The position numbers and the translations under genes were made by a program. Of a stretch of 45,661 bases of DNA, positions 34,873 to 43,957 are shown piece after piece. The notes below the pieces were generated by a model. The model did not search any database. It was not told the DNA's origin and saw nothing but the letters and a program-made list of their open reading frames with translations. Numbering within the stretch: position 1 is the first letter of the stretch; every line of letters starts with the position of its first letter. Source of the DNA: an uncultured Bacteroides sp. (GTDB lineage Bacteria > Bacteroidota > Bacteroidia > Bacteroidales > Bacteroidaceae); NCBI GenBank assembly GCA_900555635.1, contig USLU01000039.1, positions 1-45,661 on the forward strand, read 5' to 3'.

Positions 34873-36355
34873 TGAATTGAATATAGACTTGAACCGCTTG
34901 CGTGATATCTTCACTTACGATCCGCAAGCGCCGATGATATTCAGCAGTGGTATTTTCCTCTGGCTGTTCGCAGCTTTTATAGTGATTTACCTATTGTTGC
35001 AACGACGTGCTACGGCACGGTTATTGTTTGTCACTCTGTTTTCTTATTACTTTTATTATAAGAGTAGCGGAACTTACTTCTTTTTGCTTGCAGTTGTCAC
35101 GGTCAGTGATTTTTTCCTAGCCCGTTTGATGGATCGTACCACTAAACTTTGGCGGCGTAAAGCATGGGTGGTGGTAAGTCTTCTTATAAACCTGGGGTTA
35201 CTCTTTTATTTTAAATATACCAATTTCCTTTGCGATTTCTTCGCTTCACTGACAGGTGGAACATTTACGGCAATGGATATTTTCCTTCCGGTGGGTATCT
35301 CGTTCTTCACTTTTCAGTCACTGAGTTATACTATTGATGTATATCGTAAGGAGATAAAGCCGCTCACTAATTTGCTGGACTATGCTTTTTATGTATCCTT
35401 CTTCCCCCAATTGGTAGCCGGACCTATTGTACGGGCCAAGGACTTCATACCTCAGATCCGCCGTCCGTTATTTGTTTCCAATGAGATGTTCGGTAGAGGA
35501 ATCTTTCTTATAATGAGCGGTCTCTTCAAGAAAGCAGTAATTTCCGATTATATCAGTATCAATTTTGTAGAGCGTATTTTCGAGAACCCTACTCTGTATT
35601 CGGGTGTCGAGAATCTGATGGGCGTTTATGGTTATGCTTTGCAGATTTATTGCGACTTCTCCGGTTATAGTGATATGGCAATCGGAATTGCGCTTCTGCT
35701 GGGATTCCATTTCAATATTAACTTTGATTCTCCTTATAAATCCGCTTCTATAACCGAGTTTTGGCGTAGGTGGCATATCTCACTCTCCAGCTGGCTGCGT
35801 GATTACCTTTATATCTCTTTGGGAGGTAACCGTAAAGGGAAAATCCGCCAATATACCAATCTTATTATAACGATGTTTTTAGGCGGCTTGTGGCATGGTG
35901 CTTCCTGGAACTTTGTATTTTGGGGTATGTTACACGGTGTGGCGCTTGCTTTACATAAGTTTTGGATGAGTATTGTCGGTCATAAGAAAGGAGAACATAG
36001 TCATGGTATTCGTCGTTTCTTTGGCATACTTATTACATTCCACTTTGTTTGCTTCTGCTGGATTTTCTTCCGTAATGCCGATTTCTCAACTTCCATTGAT
36101 ATGTTGAAGCAGATATTCACTACGTTCCGTCCGCAGCTTTTCCCGCAACTGGTGGCTGGGTATTGGGAAGTATTTGCTTTGATGGGATTAGGCTATTTCC
36201 TACATTTTGTACCCGATAGCTGGGAACGCGCTTGTACAAAGACAGTAATCCGCCTCCCTCTGTTGGGAAAGGCGGTACTGATGATTGTTATGGTTTACCT
36301 GGTTATTCAGATGAAAAGCTCGGAGATACAACCCTTCATCTATTTCCAGTTTTGA
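34853..36355 (+). CDS. MBOAT-family O-acyltransferase (AlgI/DltB-like)
   Basis: A 500-residue polytopic membrane protein with about ten TM helices. It passes acyl groups, usually acetyl, across the inner membrane to an extracytoplasmic acceptor. Family marks are FLPVGISFFTFQSLSYTIDVYR, FFPQLVAGPIVR, YCDFSGYSDMAIG, FWRRWHISLSSWLRDY, and the catalytic His348 in GGLWHGASWNF. It overlaps the second SGNH gene by 20 nt, so the three genes are translationally coupled. MBOAT plus SGNH pairs are the standard design of polysaccharide O-acetylation systems. No polymer synthesis genes lie nearby. Convergent with the GH20 gene. Confidence 0.95.
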   Translation: MIMWIIDELNIDLNRLRDIFTYDPQAPMIFSSGIFLWLFAAFIVIYLLLQRRATARLLFVTLFSYYFYYKSSGTYFFLLAVVTVSDFFLARLMDRTTKLWRRKAWVVVSLLINLGLLFYFKYTNFLCDFFASLTGGTFTAMDIFLPVGISFFTFQSLSYTIDVYRKEIKPLTNLLDYAFYVSFFPQLVAGPIVRAKDFIPQIRRPLFVSNEMFGRGIFLIMSGLFKKAVISDYISINFVERIFENPTLYSGVENLMGVYGYALQIYCDFSGYSDMAIGIALLLGFHFNINFDSPYKSASITEFWRRWHISLSSWLRDYLYISLGGNRKGKIRQYTNLIITMFLGGLWHGASWNFVFWGMLHGVALALHKFWMSIVGHKKGEHSHGIRRFFGILITFHFVCFCWIFFRNADFSTSIDMLKQIFTTFRPQLFPQLVAGYWEVFALMGLGYFLHFVPDSWERACTKTVIRLPLLGKAVLMIVMVYLVIQMKSSEIQPFIYFQF

Positions 36356-36374
36356 TATACGGAGTGTTTGATTC

Positions 36375-36394
36375 AGGAAAGCAGTTTCCTTATT
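36375..36394. terminator. Weak hairpin between MBOAT and GH20 genes
   Basis: AGGAAA-GCAG-TTTCCT (36375-36390) lies in the 34-nt gap between convergent stops and is followed by TATT. Six base pairs only; it may contribute to bidirectional termination. Confidence 0.35.
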
Positions 36395-38774
36395 CAACCT
36401 CGATTTCGTCGATGAACAGGAAAGGAACTTTTCCTTCTCCTGCATGTCCTTTGGGTAGGGCTGGTGTACGCTTGACGACAACTTTTACATAGCGTGCATT
36501 TGCGGGCTCGAAGGTTACTTCGTAATTTCCTATTTCCTTTTTATTGATATCGGTTTCAGCAGGAAACTCTTTACTTGCTACTTCACGGAATTCTTTATTA
36601 TCATCCGATACGGAAACTACGAGACCGGTACTTCCCATAATCCAGGAATTCAGGTCTACAATTGCATGAGTGGCTACACGTTTAATCTTTATTGGTTCTG
36701 CATTTGCAGCGGCCGAGTTGCCAAGGTCAATAACTGCAGTCACATCTCCGTCTATAAATCCCAGCCAGGAACCGGATGCATAGTTTTCATCTCCAACCAT
36801 TCCATCTACTAATGTAGAAGCTCCCCCGAAGGTGTACTTTGGAGCAGGTTGTATACCGGTCAACTCGATAGGGCAGAGGGTGGCTTTATTAAAAGAGATT
36901 TTCTTTTCAATCATTTTACTTTTTCCTTCGGGACGAATGGCAATGGCACGAAAATCGGCTGATTGATTGAGGACTACTCCTGTGCCATTATATAATTGTG
37001 AGGCGGTAGTCGGCTCCGTTCCATCCAGTGTATAGTAAATGGGAGCATTATCAATTGTGCTTAGCACGGCTACAATTGCTCCGTTATTATTTTCCGACTC
37101 CTCCTTGGTGGAGGTATATTCTGCTTTGATGTCGAATATGTGTTTAGCATAATTCAAGCCATCTCTTTCGTATAACTTAATGAGTTGTGCCAGACGATTG
37201 GCGAAGTTCTTATAGTCTTTCTTTTCGGGTTGCGTCCATTGTACCTCGGCAAGGGCTGCCATACGAGGGAGTATCATATACTCTACATGTTGGGGCGTGG
37301 CAATATATTCTGTCCAAAGATTGGCTTGTGCACCGAGGATGTGCTTGGCTTGTTCGTCGGTAAGTGAAGCGGTAGGTTCTAGGCTGTACACCTTTTCTAC
37401 AGGTACGTAGCCTCCGATGCCGAATGGTTCACCCTTAGGATCGGCAGACTGATAGTAATCAAAGTAACAAAAATCATTAGGAGTCATAATCACATCGTGG
37501 CCCATTTGTGCGGCTTTGATACCACCTTCGGAACCACGCCAAGACATAACAGTTGCATTCGGTGCAACATCACCTTCCAGTATCTCGTCCCAACCTATAA
37601 TACGACGTCCTTTACTATTCAGGAATTTTTCAATACGAGTCATGCAATAGCTCTGCAAACGGTCTTCGGCGGTATGTTCCTTATCTGCTTTTAACCCTTC
37701 CGCCTTGATACGTGCCTGGCATTTGGGACATTTCTCCCAACGGGTACGCGGTGCTTCGTCTCCACCGATGTGAATATACTCGGATGGGAATATTTCGACG
37801 ATTTCAGTCATCACATCTTCGAGGAATTGCATGGACTTTTCGTTACCAATGCACAGGACATCTTCAAAAACACCCCAGCGCGGACATACTTCGTAAGGTC
37901 CACCTGTACAACCCATATCCGGGTAAGCGGCTAGCGCGGCCAGCATGTGTCCGGGAAGGTCTACTTCGGGAATAACTGTAATGTAGCGGTCCTGTGCATA
38001 CTTTACTATTTCCTTTGCTTGTTCCTGAGTATAGAATCCACCGTATGGCGTATTATCATATTCATCTGTGTTTTTACCAATCACGGTACGGTTACGTATA
38101 GAACCGATTTCCGTCAGCTTGGGGTATTTCTTTATTTCAATTCTCCAGCCTTGGTCTTCGGTCAGATGCCAATGAAGGGTGTTCATATTATGCAGAGCCA
38201 GCAGATCGATATACTCTTTGATGAATTCGACAGGGAAAAAGTGGCGTCCTACATCAAGGTGCATACCACGGTAAGAGAATCGGGGAGCATCCTTAATGGT
38301 TCCGGTAGGTAAAACGATATTCTCAAAGCCGGTCTTTGTTGGGGGAATTGATTTGCGAAGTGTTTGAATGCCATAGAATACTCCGTTTTCTGTTTTTCCT
38401 TTGATGAATACATTCTTGGGAGTTACGGTCAGTACATAGCCTTCTTTGTTTTCGATGGTAGGATCAATGTCCAGTACGATGGTTTGCTCCTTTACTTCTG
38501 CTCCTTCGGCAGTGGCTTGAGTTGGGGGATTACCGATGCCGATAGCCGCTTGCGCCAGATACGCTGCCAGGAACTCAGCATTGTGTTTCAGCAGTTCATT
38601 GTTTTCAGGGTAAACAATTGTAGTGTTTCCATTTAGCTCGAATGGCGTCTCTTTTGTCAGATTCATCTCTTGGGGGAGGGGAATTACTTGATAATTGGCT
38701 TCTGTTACTTTGTGGCAGGAAGTACAGACTAAAGCCAAAGCACCCGCTAAAAGTGCACGGTTAAGTTTTTTCAT
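36390..38774 (-). CDS. GH20 beta-N-acetylhexosaminidase lipoprotein
   Basis: Releases terminal beta-linked GlcNAc or GalNAc, probably from host mucin or N-glycans, at the cell surface or in the periplasm. It has 794 residues: a lipoprotein signal (ALALVCTSC, Cys20), a GH20b domain (about 30-155), the GH20 barrel (about 160-510), a chitobiase-type C-terminal piece (NAPIYYTLDGTEPTTASQLY), and a discoidin-like C-terminal domain ending in LFIDEIEVE. The catalytic pair is Asp339-Glu340 in HIGGDEAPR; HLTEDQGWRIEIKKYPKL and GWDEILEG are also typical. It is monocistronic with its own -7 box. It is not obviously linked to the beta-glucan PUL. Confidence 0.95.
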   Translation of the reverse strand: MKKLNRALLAGALALVCTSCHKVTEANYQVIPLPQEMNLTKETPFELNGNTTIVYPENNELLKHNAEFLAAYLAQAAIGIGNPPTQATAEGAEVKEQTIVLDIDPTIENKEGYVLTVTPKNVFIKGKTENGVFYGIQTLRKSIPPTKTGFENIVLPTGTIKDAPRFSYRGMHLDVGRHFFPVEFIKEYIDLLALHNMNTLHWHLTEDQGWRIEIKKYPKLTEIGSIRNRTVIGKNTDEYDNTPYGGFYTQEQAKEIVKYAQDRYITVIPEVDLPGHMLAALAAYPDMGCTGGPYEVCPRWGVFEDVLCIGNEKSMQFLEDVMTEIVEIFPSEYIHIGGDEAPRTRWEKCPKCQARIKAEGLKADKEHTAEDRLQSYCMTRIEKFLNSKGRRIIGWDEILEGDVAPNATVMSWRGSEGGIKAAQMGHDVIMTPNDFCYFDYYQSADPKGEPFGIGGYVPVEKVYSLEPTASLTDEQAKHILGAQANLWTEYIATPQHVEYMILPRMAALAEVQWTQPEKKDYKNFANRLAQLIKLYERDGLNYAKHIFDIKAEYTSTKEESENNNGAIVAVLSTIDNAPIYYTLDGTEPTTASQLYNGTGVVLNQSADFRAIAIRPEGKSKMIEKKISFNKATLCPIELTGIQPAPKYTFGGASTLVDGMVGDENYASGSWLGFIDGDVTAVIDLGNSAAANAEPIKIKRVATHAIVDLNSWIMGSTGLVVSVSDDNKEFREVASKEFPAETDINKKEIGNYEVTFEPANARYVKVVVKRTPALPKGHAGEGKVPFLFIDEIEVE

Positions 38775-38802
38775 GGTATAAATAGATTAAATGAATACCT
38801 GA

Positions 38803-38810
38803 CAAATATA
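38803..38810 (-). promoter_or_regulatory. -7 box of the GH20 gene
   Basis: Minus-strand TATATTTG, a full match to TAnnTTTG, 29 nt before the ATG. No clear -33 TTG. Confidence 0.55.
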
Positions 38811-38851
38811 GAGAAAATATGCTAAAATACTGATAGAATAAGGAAGGTATA

Positions 38852-39736
38852 TTATGTTTTCTTTCTTCCTGCCAGATATACTCCTCCCAGTATAAGCCCT
38901 GCACCGATTACCATCATAAAAGTAATTGGTTCGCTCAACAGGAAAGCAGAACCCAGCATTGTTGCAAGCGGATTGAGATAAATGTAATTGGAAGCACGTA
39001 TAGTTCCCAACCGTTTCAGGACCATGTTCCAGACAACGAAGCAGACCAGCGATGCAATCACTCCTAAAAATAGAAGGTTCAGTAGCACACCGGGTTGGGT
39101 GAGGACAGACAAATTGACTTGCCAGGGCGAATAAAGAAAAGCGGGAAGTATAGTCAGTAAACCGTAGAAGAATATCTTGCGGGTAATGAAAACGGTGTTG
39201 TACCGGTTGAGCAATTTGCGCATAATCAAGCTATAGAATGCCCATGATAGTGCTGCAAGTAGTGAAAGAAAGTCTCCCAATGGAGAGAGGTTCAGCACGA
39301 AGTGCCCGTTATAGACTACCATGGCTACACCTGCCAGTGCTATAAGTGAGCCGCCGATTAGCATCGGGGTAGCCCGTTCTTTCTTATAAATAAGTAAAGC
39401 GAGGATTGTAGTCAGTAGCGGAGTCATGCAGACTATGAAAGCAACGTCGCAGGCAAGTGTAATACCCAATGCCGTATTTTCCGTAAGGAAGTAGATGGAA
39501 CCACCAGTAAGTCCGCCTAGCAACAACCAGCCCTCATCCTTCCACGAATTGGCAAATAGTTTCCGAGGGGAAATGAACCAGATTCCGATGTACGCGATAA
39601 CAAAACGTAGCAAGAAGATTTCTTGTGGAGTAAGCCCGTTGTTAATTAATACTTTGGTGGAGATAAAGGTTAATCCCCAGATAGAAACTATGAGAATGGC
39701 TATCAGATGATAGACGTAGTTATTCTTTGCATTCAT
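38852..39736 (-). CDS. EamA-family (drug/metabolite superfamily) inner-membrane transporter
   Basis: A 294-residue membrane protein with about ten TM helices arranged as two EamA repeats, the usual DMT layout. The first repeat holds IVSIWGLTFISTKVLINNGLTPQEIFLLRFVIAYIG with the middle typical of RhaT/EamA proteins; the second begins near LGDFLSLLAALSWAFYSLIMRKL. It ends in a basic tail (AGRKKT). The ATG at 39736 is chosen; the longer frame to 39799 would cross the promoter. Substrate unknown; DMT members export amino acids, metabolites or drugs. Single gene with its own promoter. Confidence 0.92.
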   Translation of the reverse strand: MNAKNNYVYHLIAILIVSIWGLTFISTKVLINNGLTPQEIFLLRFVIAYIGIWFISPRKLFANSWKDEGWLLLGGLTGGSIYFLTENTALGITLACDVAFIVCMTPLLTTILALLIYKKERATPMLIGGSLIALAGVAMVVYNGHFVLNLSPLGDFLSLLAALSWAFYSLIMRKLLNRYNTVFITRKIFFYGLLTILPAFLYSPWQVNLSVLTQPGVLLNLLFLGVIASLVCFVVWNMVLKRLGTIRASNYIYLNPLATMLGSAFLLSEPITFMMVIGAGLILGGVYLAGRKKT

Positions 39737-39759
39737 GTGCTTCTTTATAAAAGTAGGCG

Positions 39760-39790
39760 CAAAGGTAGTTACTTTAAAATGAAAACACAA
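39760..39790 (-). promoter_or_regulatory. Promoter of the EamA transporter gene
   Basis: Minus-strand TTG (39790-39788), a 20-nt spacer, and TACCTTTG (39767-39760) fit the Bacteroides pattern. Confidence 0.65.
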
Positions 39791-39835
39791 AAAAGACAAA
39801 CAACAACTCCCGGTGGCAGCGTCTTACATTCATTA

Positions 39836-42800
39836 TTATTTTACAACACAACGCACGAAACAGGCATCAGCACCTTTTCCTGAGCTACTAATGGATAAAT
39901 TGTTGAAATCGAAAGTAAAATAATTGATATCCCAGGCCAGCTCAGTCCCCTCCTGCTGCTTATACCAATATGCCGCTCCCGGTCGTCGGAACAAGTCATA
40001 AAACAAAGGCCTATCATTTACTCCAGGTGACGGATAGTACCCTGTTCGACCTGCGGAGTATCTTAATATACCTGCTTCACTGTCTTTTCTATGTCCATAA
40101 CCGGACGCACCTATTGGGAAAAAGAGATTTTTGCCCGTCTCTTTGTTGTATACGAAACAGCCTCTCATTCCGCGTCCTTCCTTGTTATGCTCATAGTCAT
40201 AGCCGTAAACATCATTGATATGGTCGGCCGTTTCCGTTGCATCGTCTCCGTAGAGGACGCCATAGCCTTGCTCTATATCATCACTGTTCAGCAATGCTCG
40301 ATAATCTTTATCCTCCGCAACTCGCATACCACTTATAGGATCTTCAAAATACTCAGTACTCTCTTTACTCGTTATACTTCCCCAGGTCTTTATTTCATTG
40401 CTTCCTGCGATAGTAAAGCCATCTTTCGGATGTAATACGAAATCCGCTTCCTTTATATACGTCCAAGGCTCTCTGGGGTTTTTATTATTCAGTGCGTCGA
40501 TTGGAGCGTCCCAGTTTCCGAATTTGAACAGCGAACCTTCGTCCAAGGGGGTAGAAGCCAGTTCTGATTTAGTTTTCATGTTTTTGGCATACCACCTCGC
40601 ACCGTTGTCTATCAAATTGTCGGGTTCGTCGCCTTGCCGCACGAAAATCAGGTGTTGACAGGTATAGTTGTGATATTCCACCCGGATGATGGCATAACGG
40701 TTCTTCCCCGGCGTGCCTGGCGCAAAATTCACATTGAATTCAATCAAGCTTCCCGTCTTGCCGGACACGGCATTGCCGTAGTCCGGATCTACAATTTCCA
40801 CAGATTCGCCGGCGCGCGAAAGCGTGATTTCTTTTCCATTATCCTCTTTTACGACATAGGCCTTCCACGGCCCTTCCGATTGGAACGTTTCAAAATTTTC
40901 TGCATTTTCCATCGGTAATTGTTTCAGCATCACGTGGAATGACTTATAATTATCGACACTGCGGTAAATCCCCTTGGGATTCACCACGCGGCGTACTTGG
41001 TAGATGGTTGCGGTGTCTACTAAAGGCTTATCAAGGTCCTTTAACTTGGCCGTAATCTTCACCTCGGCTTTTCGCTGGTATGCCACGTATGGATTGTTTC
41101 CCGTGTATCCAGTAGATACAACCATCTGTTTGGCACGCGTGTACATGGGGAGATAGATGTTGTAAAAAACATCATCTCCCGTCTTATACTTCTCCACGCG
41201 ATACTTGTCATTGGGTAGCGCTTGGTCTCCCGTAGTGTGTTCGCCCTCCTCAAATGTCTCGTACTTACGGAAACCACGCTTGGGTGATGTTTCGTAAAGG
41301 GTTTTATTATCTCCAGAGAGAACTGTCTGCGTTGTCTTGTGCAACGACAGAAATCCGTGCCATTGGTTTTGATAGGGTATATCCATATCGGTCCAATAAA
41401 CCTCCTTGCCAGTAGAGGCATTATGCGGCGCCCAACGGTTGTCGACAATTTCCGCTTCCAAGTATTCGATTTCCCGCCCACCGGTATTCACCTTGAGGGG
41501 ATACATCATGGAGTGGTTGTACAGGTATGAAATATAATAAGGGTCGGGAACCGTTATGCTCGGCTTCGGTTGTTTATACTCGATATGCCAGTCCGCATCG
41601 TTGGCAAAATTTTTGAGCCTCAGTGTCAGTTTGTAGTGGCAATTGCGCTTGGCGTTGTAGTCTTTTTCCACATCCTGCCCCAACATGAAACGATAGACAA
41701 TAGGCCCGTTGCCGATGTGTTCTTTATTGGTGGAAACATAGTGGGCTTTCACCTCGATGTATGTGCCGTAGGGCTTGTTGTCTTTCGGGCGGTAGGTTGC
41801 GTCACCGGGTAAACCGGGGTGGTCCAGTTTTCCGTCACCGTTTGCGTCTTGTAGCTTGCTGGCTCCTTCGCCCTGCATATTCTCGTAGAAATACAATGCT
41901 GCTGTATTCTCTCCATGACGTTCCTTTTCCTCTCGGGGATAATGGGGGGTGCCCACTGTGATGCGATGGTCAGCGCAGGCCTCGCCGTATTCGAAATCGT
42001 CGGGGGTGTCGCTTGTATGATATAGTATTACTTCGCCATCAAGCATCTGTTTCGGTTCTTCCGAATCATCCGGATAGACTTCCAAATCGTAACCCTTCGC
42101 ACCCACGTTATTGTCTTTTCCCAAATAGCATTGGTAGGGTATATCCTTTATCTGGACCGATTGGAGATAAACGAAAACACCCTCTTTCAACCCGCTGCCG
42201 TCGAATGCCACGGTTACTTTGGATGCGGCACGGCGCAGCCAAGCGTGGAGTTTCACGCTTTTTTCGTTCAATACAAGAGACTCGTCCCCTGATGTGGCAG
42301 AAGAGTTCGTGAAATAGCCCATCATCTGGCTGTTCTTACTTATATCGGTATCATTCCACGTAAGCGGCAGACTCTTGAGACCATCCACCGTTTGTATAGC
42401 TTCAGCATAATCTGTGTTTGTAAGCAAGTCGGAAATATTCGCCACAGCGTACATATAATATCGGCCGAAGTTGATTTTGTCCGAGAGATTGAAAGTGGCT
42501 CGCTTCGTATTTTTTTCCGCGCTTGTTCCGTTTTCCGCGTCCGTGTCGGTGCGTTCTTCATCTGATACGGCATAGCCTTTTATCTCCCAACTGTTTTTTA
42601 GCTCCTTGGTCTTGTAATCATACAGCAAAACATGTAAACTATTAATACCTTTAAGTGCATCCCCTGTGGCTCTTGTCCGTGTAAGCGTCGGTGACATCGG
42701 CTTGAAATCCAACGTGGCAGATACCATTGCCTTGCCTCGGCCTATGGTAAACTCACCTGTCATGAAATCGTCCCGACAGCTTGTGGCGACAAGAACCATC

Positions 42801-42838
42801 GAACAAATAAGAATACAAGATAATATAATACGTTTCAT
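39836..42838 (-). CDS. Large fimbrial tip-like lipoprotein (DUF4906-type) with lectin-like C-terminus
   Basis: A 1000-residue lipoprotein (signal SMVLVATSC, Cys21). The N-terminal part looks like a fimbrillin fold and contains the Arg-site motif TRATGD (55-60), seen also in the neighbouring subunit. The middle has Ig-like strands, one of BACON character ending in HLIFVRQGDEPD. The last ~130 residues (GMRGCFVYNKETGKNLFFPIGASGYG to CFVRCVVK) resemble the FISUMP/C-type-lectin-like fold, whose members typically end in a FSVRCVK-like strand. It is the last gene of the fimbrial operon, 23 nt after the preceding stop. Large size, last position and lectin-like end suggest the tip adhesin, like P. gingivalis Mfa5 in role. 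Family name given from memory. Confidence 0.75.
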   Translation of the reverse strand: MKRIILSCILICSMVLVATSCRDDFMTGEFTIGRGKAMVSATLDFKPMSPTLTRTRATGDALKGINSLHVLLYDYKTKELKNSWEIKGYAVSDEERTDTDAENGTSAEKNTKRATFNLSDKINFGRYYMYAVANISDLLTNTDYAEAIQTVDGLKSLPLTWNDTDISKNSQMMGYFTNSSATSGDESLVLNEKSVKLHAWLRRAASKVTVAFDGSGLKEGVFVYLQSVQIKDIPYQCYLGKDNNVGAKGYDLEVYPDDSEEPKQMLDGEVILYHTSDTPDDFEYGEACADHRITVGTPHYPREEKERHGENTAALYFYENMQGEGASKLQDANGDGKLDHPGLPGDATYRPKDNKPYGTYIEVKAHYVSTNKEHIGNGPIVYRFMLGQDVEKDYNAKRNCHYKLTLRLKNFANDADWHIEYKQPKPSITVPDPYYISYLYNHSMMYPLKVNTGGREIEYLEAEIVDNRWAPHNASTGKEVYWTDMDIPYQNQWHGFLSLHKTTQTVLSGDNKTLYETSPKRGFRKYETFEEGEHTTGDQALPNDKYRVEKYKTGDDVFYNIYLPMYTRAKQMVVSTGYTGNNPYVAYQRKAEVKITAKLKDLDKPLVDTATIYQVRRVVNPKGIYRSVDNYKSFHVMLKQLPMENAENFETFQSEGPWKAYVVKEDNGKEITLSRAGESVEIVDPDYGNAVSGKTGSLIEFNVNFAPGTPGKNRYAIIRVEYHNYTCQHLIFVRQGDEPDNLIDNGARWYAKNMKTKSELASTPLDEGSLFKFGNWDAPIDALNNKNPREPWTYIKEADFVLHPKDGFTIAGSNEIKTWGSITSKESTEYFEDPISGMRVAEDKDYRALLNSDDIEQGYGVLYGDDATETADHINDVYGYDYEHNKEGRGMRGCFVYNKETGKNLFFPIGASGYGHRKDSEAGILRYSAGRTGYYPSPGVNDRPLFYDLFRRPGAAYWYKQQEGTELAWDINYFTFDFNNLSISSSGKGADACFVRCVVK

Positions 42839-42861
42839 CTTCTTGTGCTTGATTTATGCAT

Positions 42862-43956
42862 TTACAATCCAAATTCGGGGAAAAGAGGTACTTCCGAGTA
42901 GGGAATCACATCTACCTCGCATTCAACCCCTATATTTCTACGTGTGATATTCACCACCACATGCGTGTTCCTCGGCAGCGGCGAAAGCTCATTCCATTCC
43001 GGGAAAGTGAAATCTTTCTCTTCACCATCAATACCTATTCTTATGGAGTAAACTCCAGAATTCGGGGCATCGGTATATTTACCCTCCAAAAAATAAATCG
43101 AAGGTAACTCTTCTTTGGCATGGCTTCCTATCGTCTTGTTCTCGTTAAACTGATCGTTGCCATAAGTGTAATATCCCAATCCGGGGGGAACTTGGTAGTC
43201 GATGATTTCTCTAGGCTTCCCCTCGACGGGCTCGCTATACTTCGCCCGGGGAATATACCACTCCGCACGAGCCATTCCGTTTATCTGAAGCCCGTTAAAA
43301 GTTATGGCATTGCTGCTTTCGTTATGGATGCGGAACGTGAATTTCACAGCGGCTCTTGTCACGAAAAGCCGACATGACTGCTCCCGGTCCTCCTCTTTTT
43401 CAACCTTTTTGACGAAAAATTCGTGTCTTTCGCTCATGGGTAGCGGGCCTTCTATCTGCTCTGTGTTGCTTTCCATACGTATCTGTAATGTATCTATGGC
43501 AGTAAAAGGGAAATAGCCACCTACCTGAATCTTGTGAAAGTCGAAATTAACCAGCTTTCGTTCGATACGCGTATTCGGAGTGGTTATTTTCGTATCTTCA
43601 TTGACAAACAGGTATATCCACTTCCGTTCGTTGCCGGCAACGCGGAAAGGCTCCATCTCCGGAGATTCCAGACCGGCAGCAGTTTTAAGATCTATCAGCC
43701 GGTTTGCTTCTACTACTCCATTCGGACGCACAATAACAATGCGCAACGTATGCATCTTCTCGTTATCGCCCGCTGCTGCATCGTCATCCCCGGTTGCCCG
43801 GGTCAGTGCATTCGAAACATCCGATAACGCGACACTTATGTCCAGATTGACAAGCAGTGTCCCGTCATCGTCCGCACTGCTATAGTCCATAGCAGATTCG
43901 CACGCGTAAAACAATAGCAATAAACACAATATGAGCGGTGAAGCCAACCGTTTCAT
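42862..43956 (-). CDS. Fimbrillin-like accessory subunit lipoprotein (Mfa3-like position)
   Basis: A 364-residue lipoprotein from the ATG at 43956 (signal LILCLLLLFYAC, Cys19); a start at 43971 would add five residues and overlap the previous gene. It has the two-domain beta-sandwich pattern of FimA/Mfa proteins: LRIVIVRPNGVVEANRLIDL early, KWIYLFVNED, CRLFVTRAAVKFTFRIHN, then VVVNITRRNIGVECEVDVIPY at the end. TRATGD at 52-57 is a likely trypsin-like cleavage site used in maturation. It directly follows the anchor gene (stop 43958) and precedes the tip-like gene, the position of mfa3 in P. gingivalis. Confidence 0.8.
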   Translation of the reverse strand: MKRLASPLILCLLLLFYACESAMDYSSADDDGTLLVNLDISVALSDVSNALTRATGDDDAAAGDNEKMHTLRIVIVRPNGVVEANRLIDLKTAAGLESPEMEPFRVAGNERKWIYLFVNEDTKITTPNTRIERKLVNFDFHKIQVGGYFPFTAIDTLQIRMESNTEQIEGPLPMSERHEFFVKKVEKEEDREQSCRLFVTRAAVKFTFRIHNESSNAITFNGLQINGMARAEWYIPRAKYSEPVEGKPREIIDYQVPPGLGYYTYGNDQFNENKTIGSHAKEELPSIYFLEGKYTDAPNSGVYSIRIGIDGEEKDFTFPEWNELSPLPRNTHVVVNITRRNIGVECEVDVIPYSEVPLFPEFGL

Positions 43957-43957
43957 G

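Noticed and set aside
32598..36355. SGNH-MBOAT cassette as part of the beta-glucan PUL
   Set aside because: A strong terminator (32501-32547) and a separate -7 box divide them, and there is no TTCAAACC repeat in front of the cassette.
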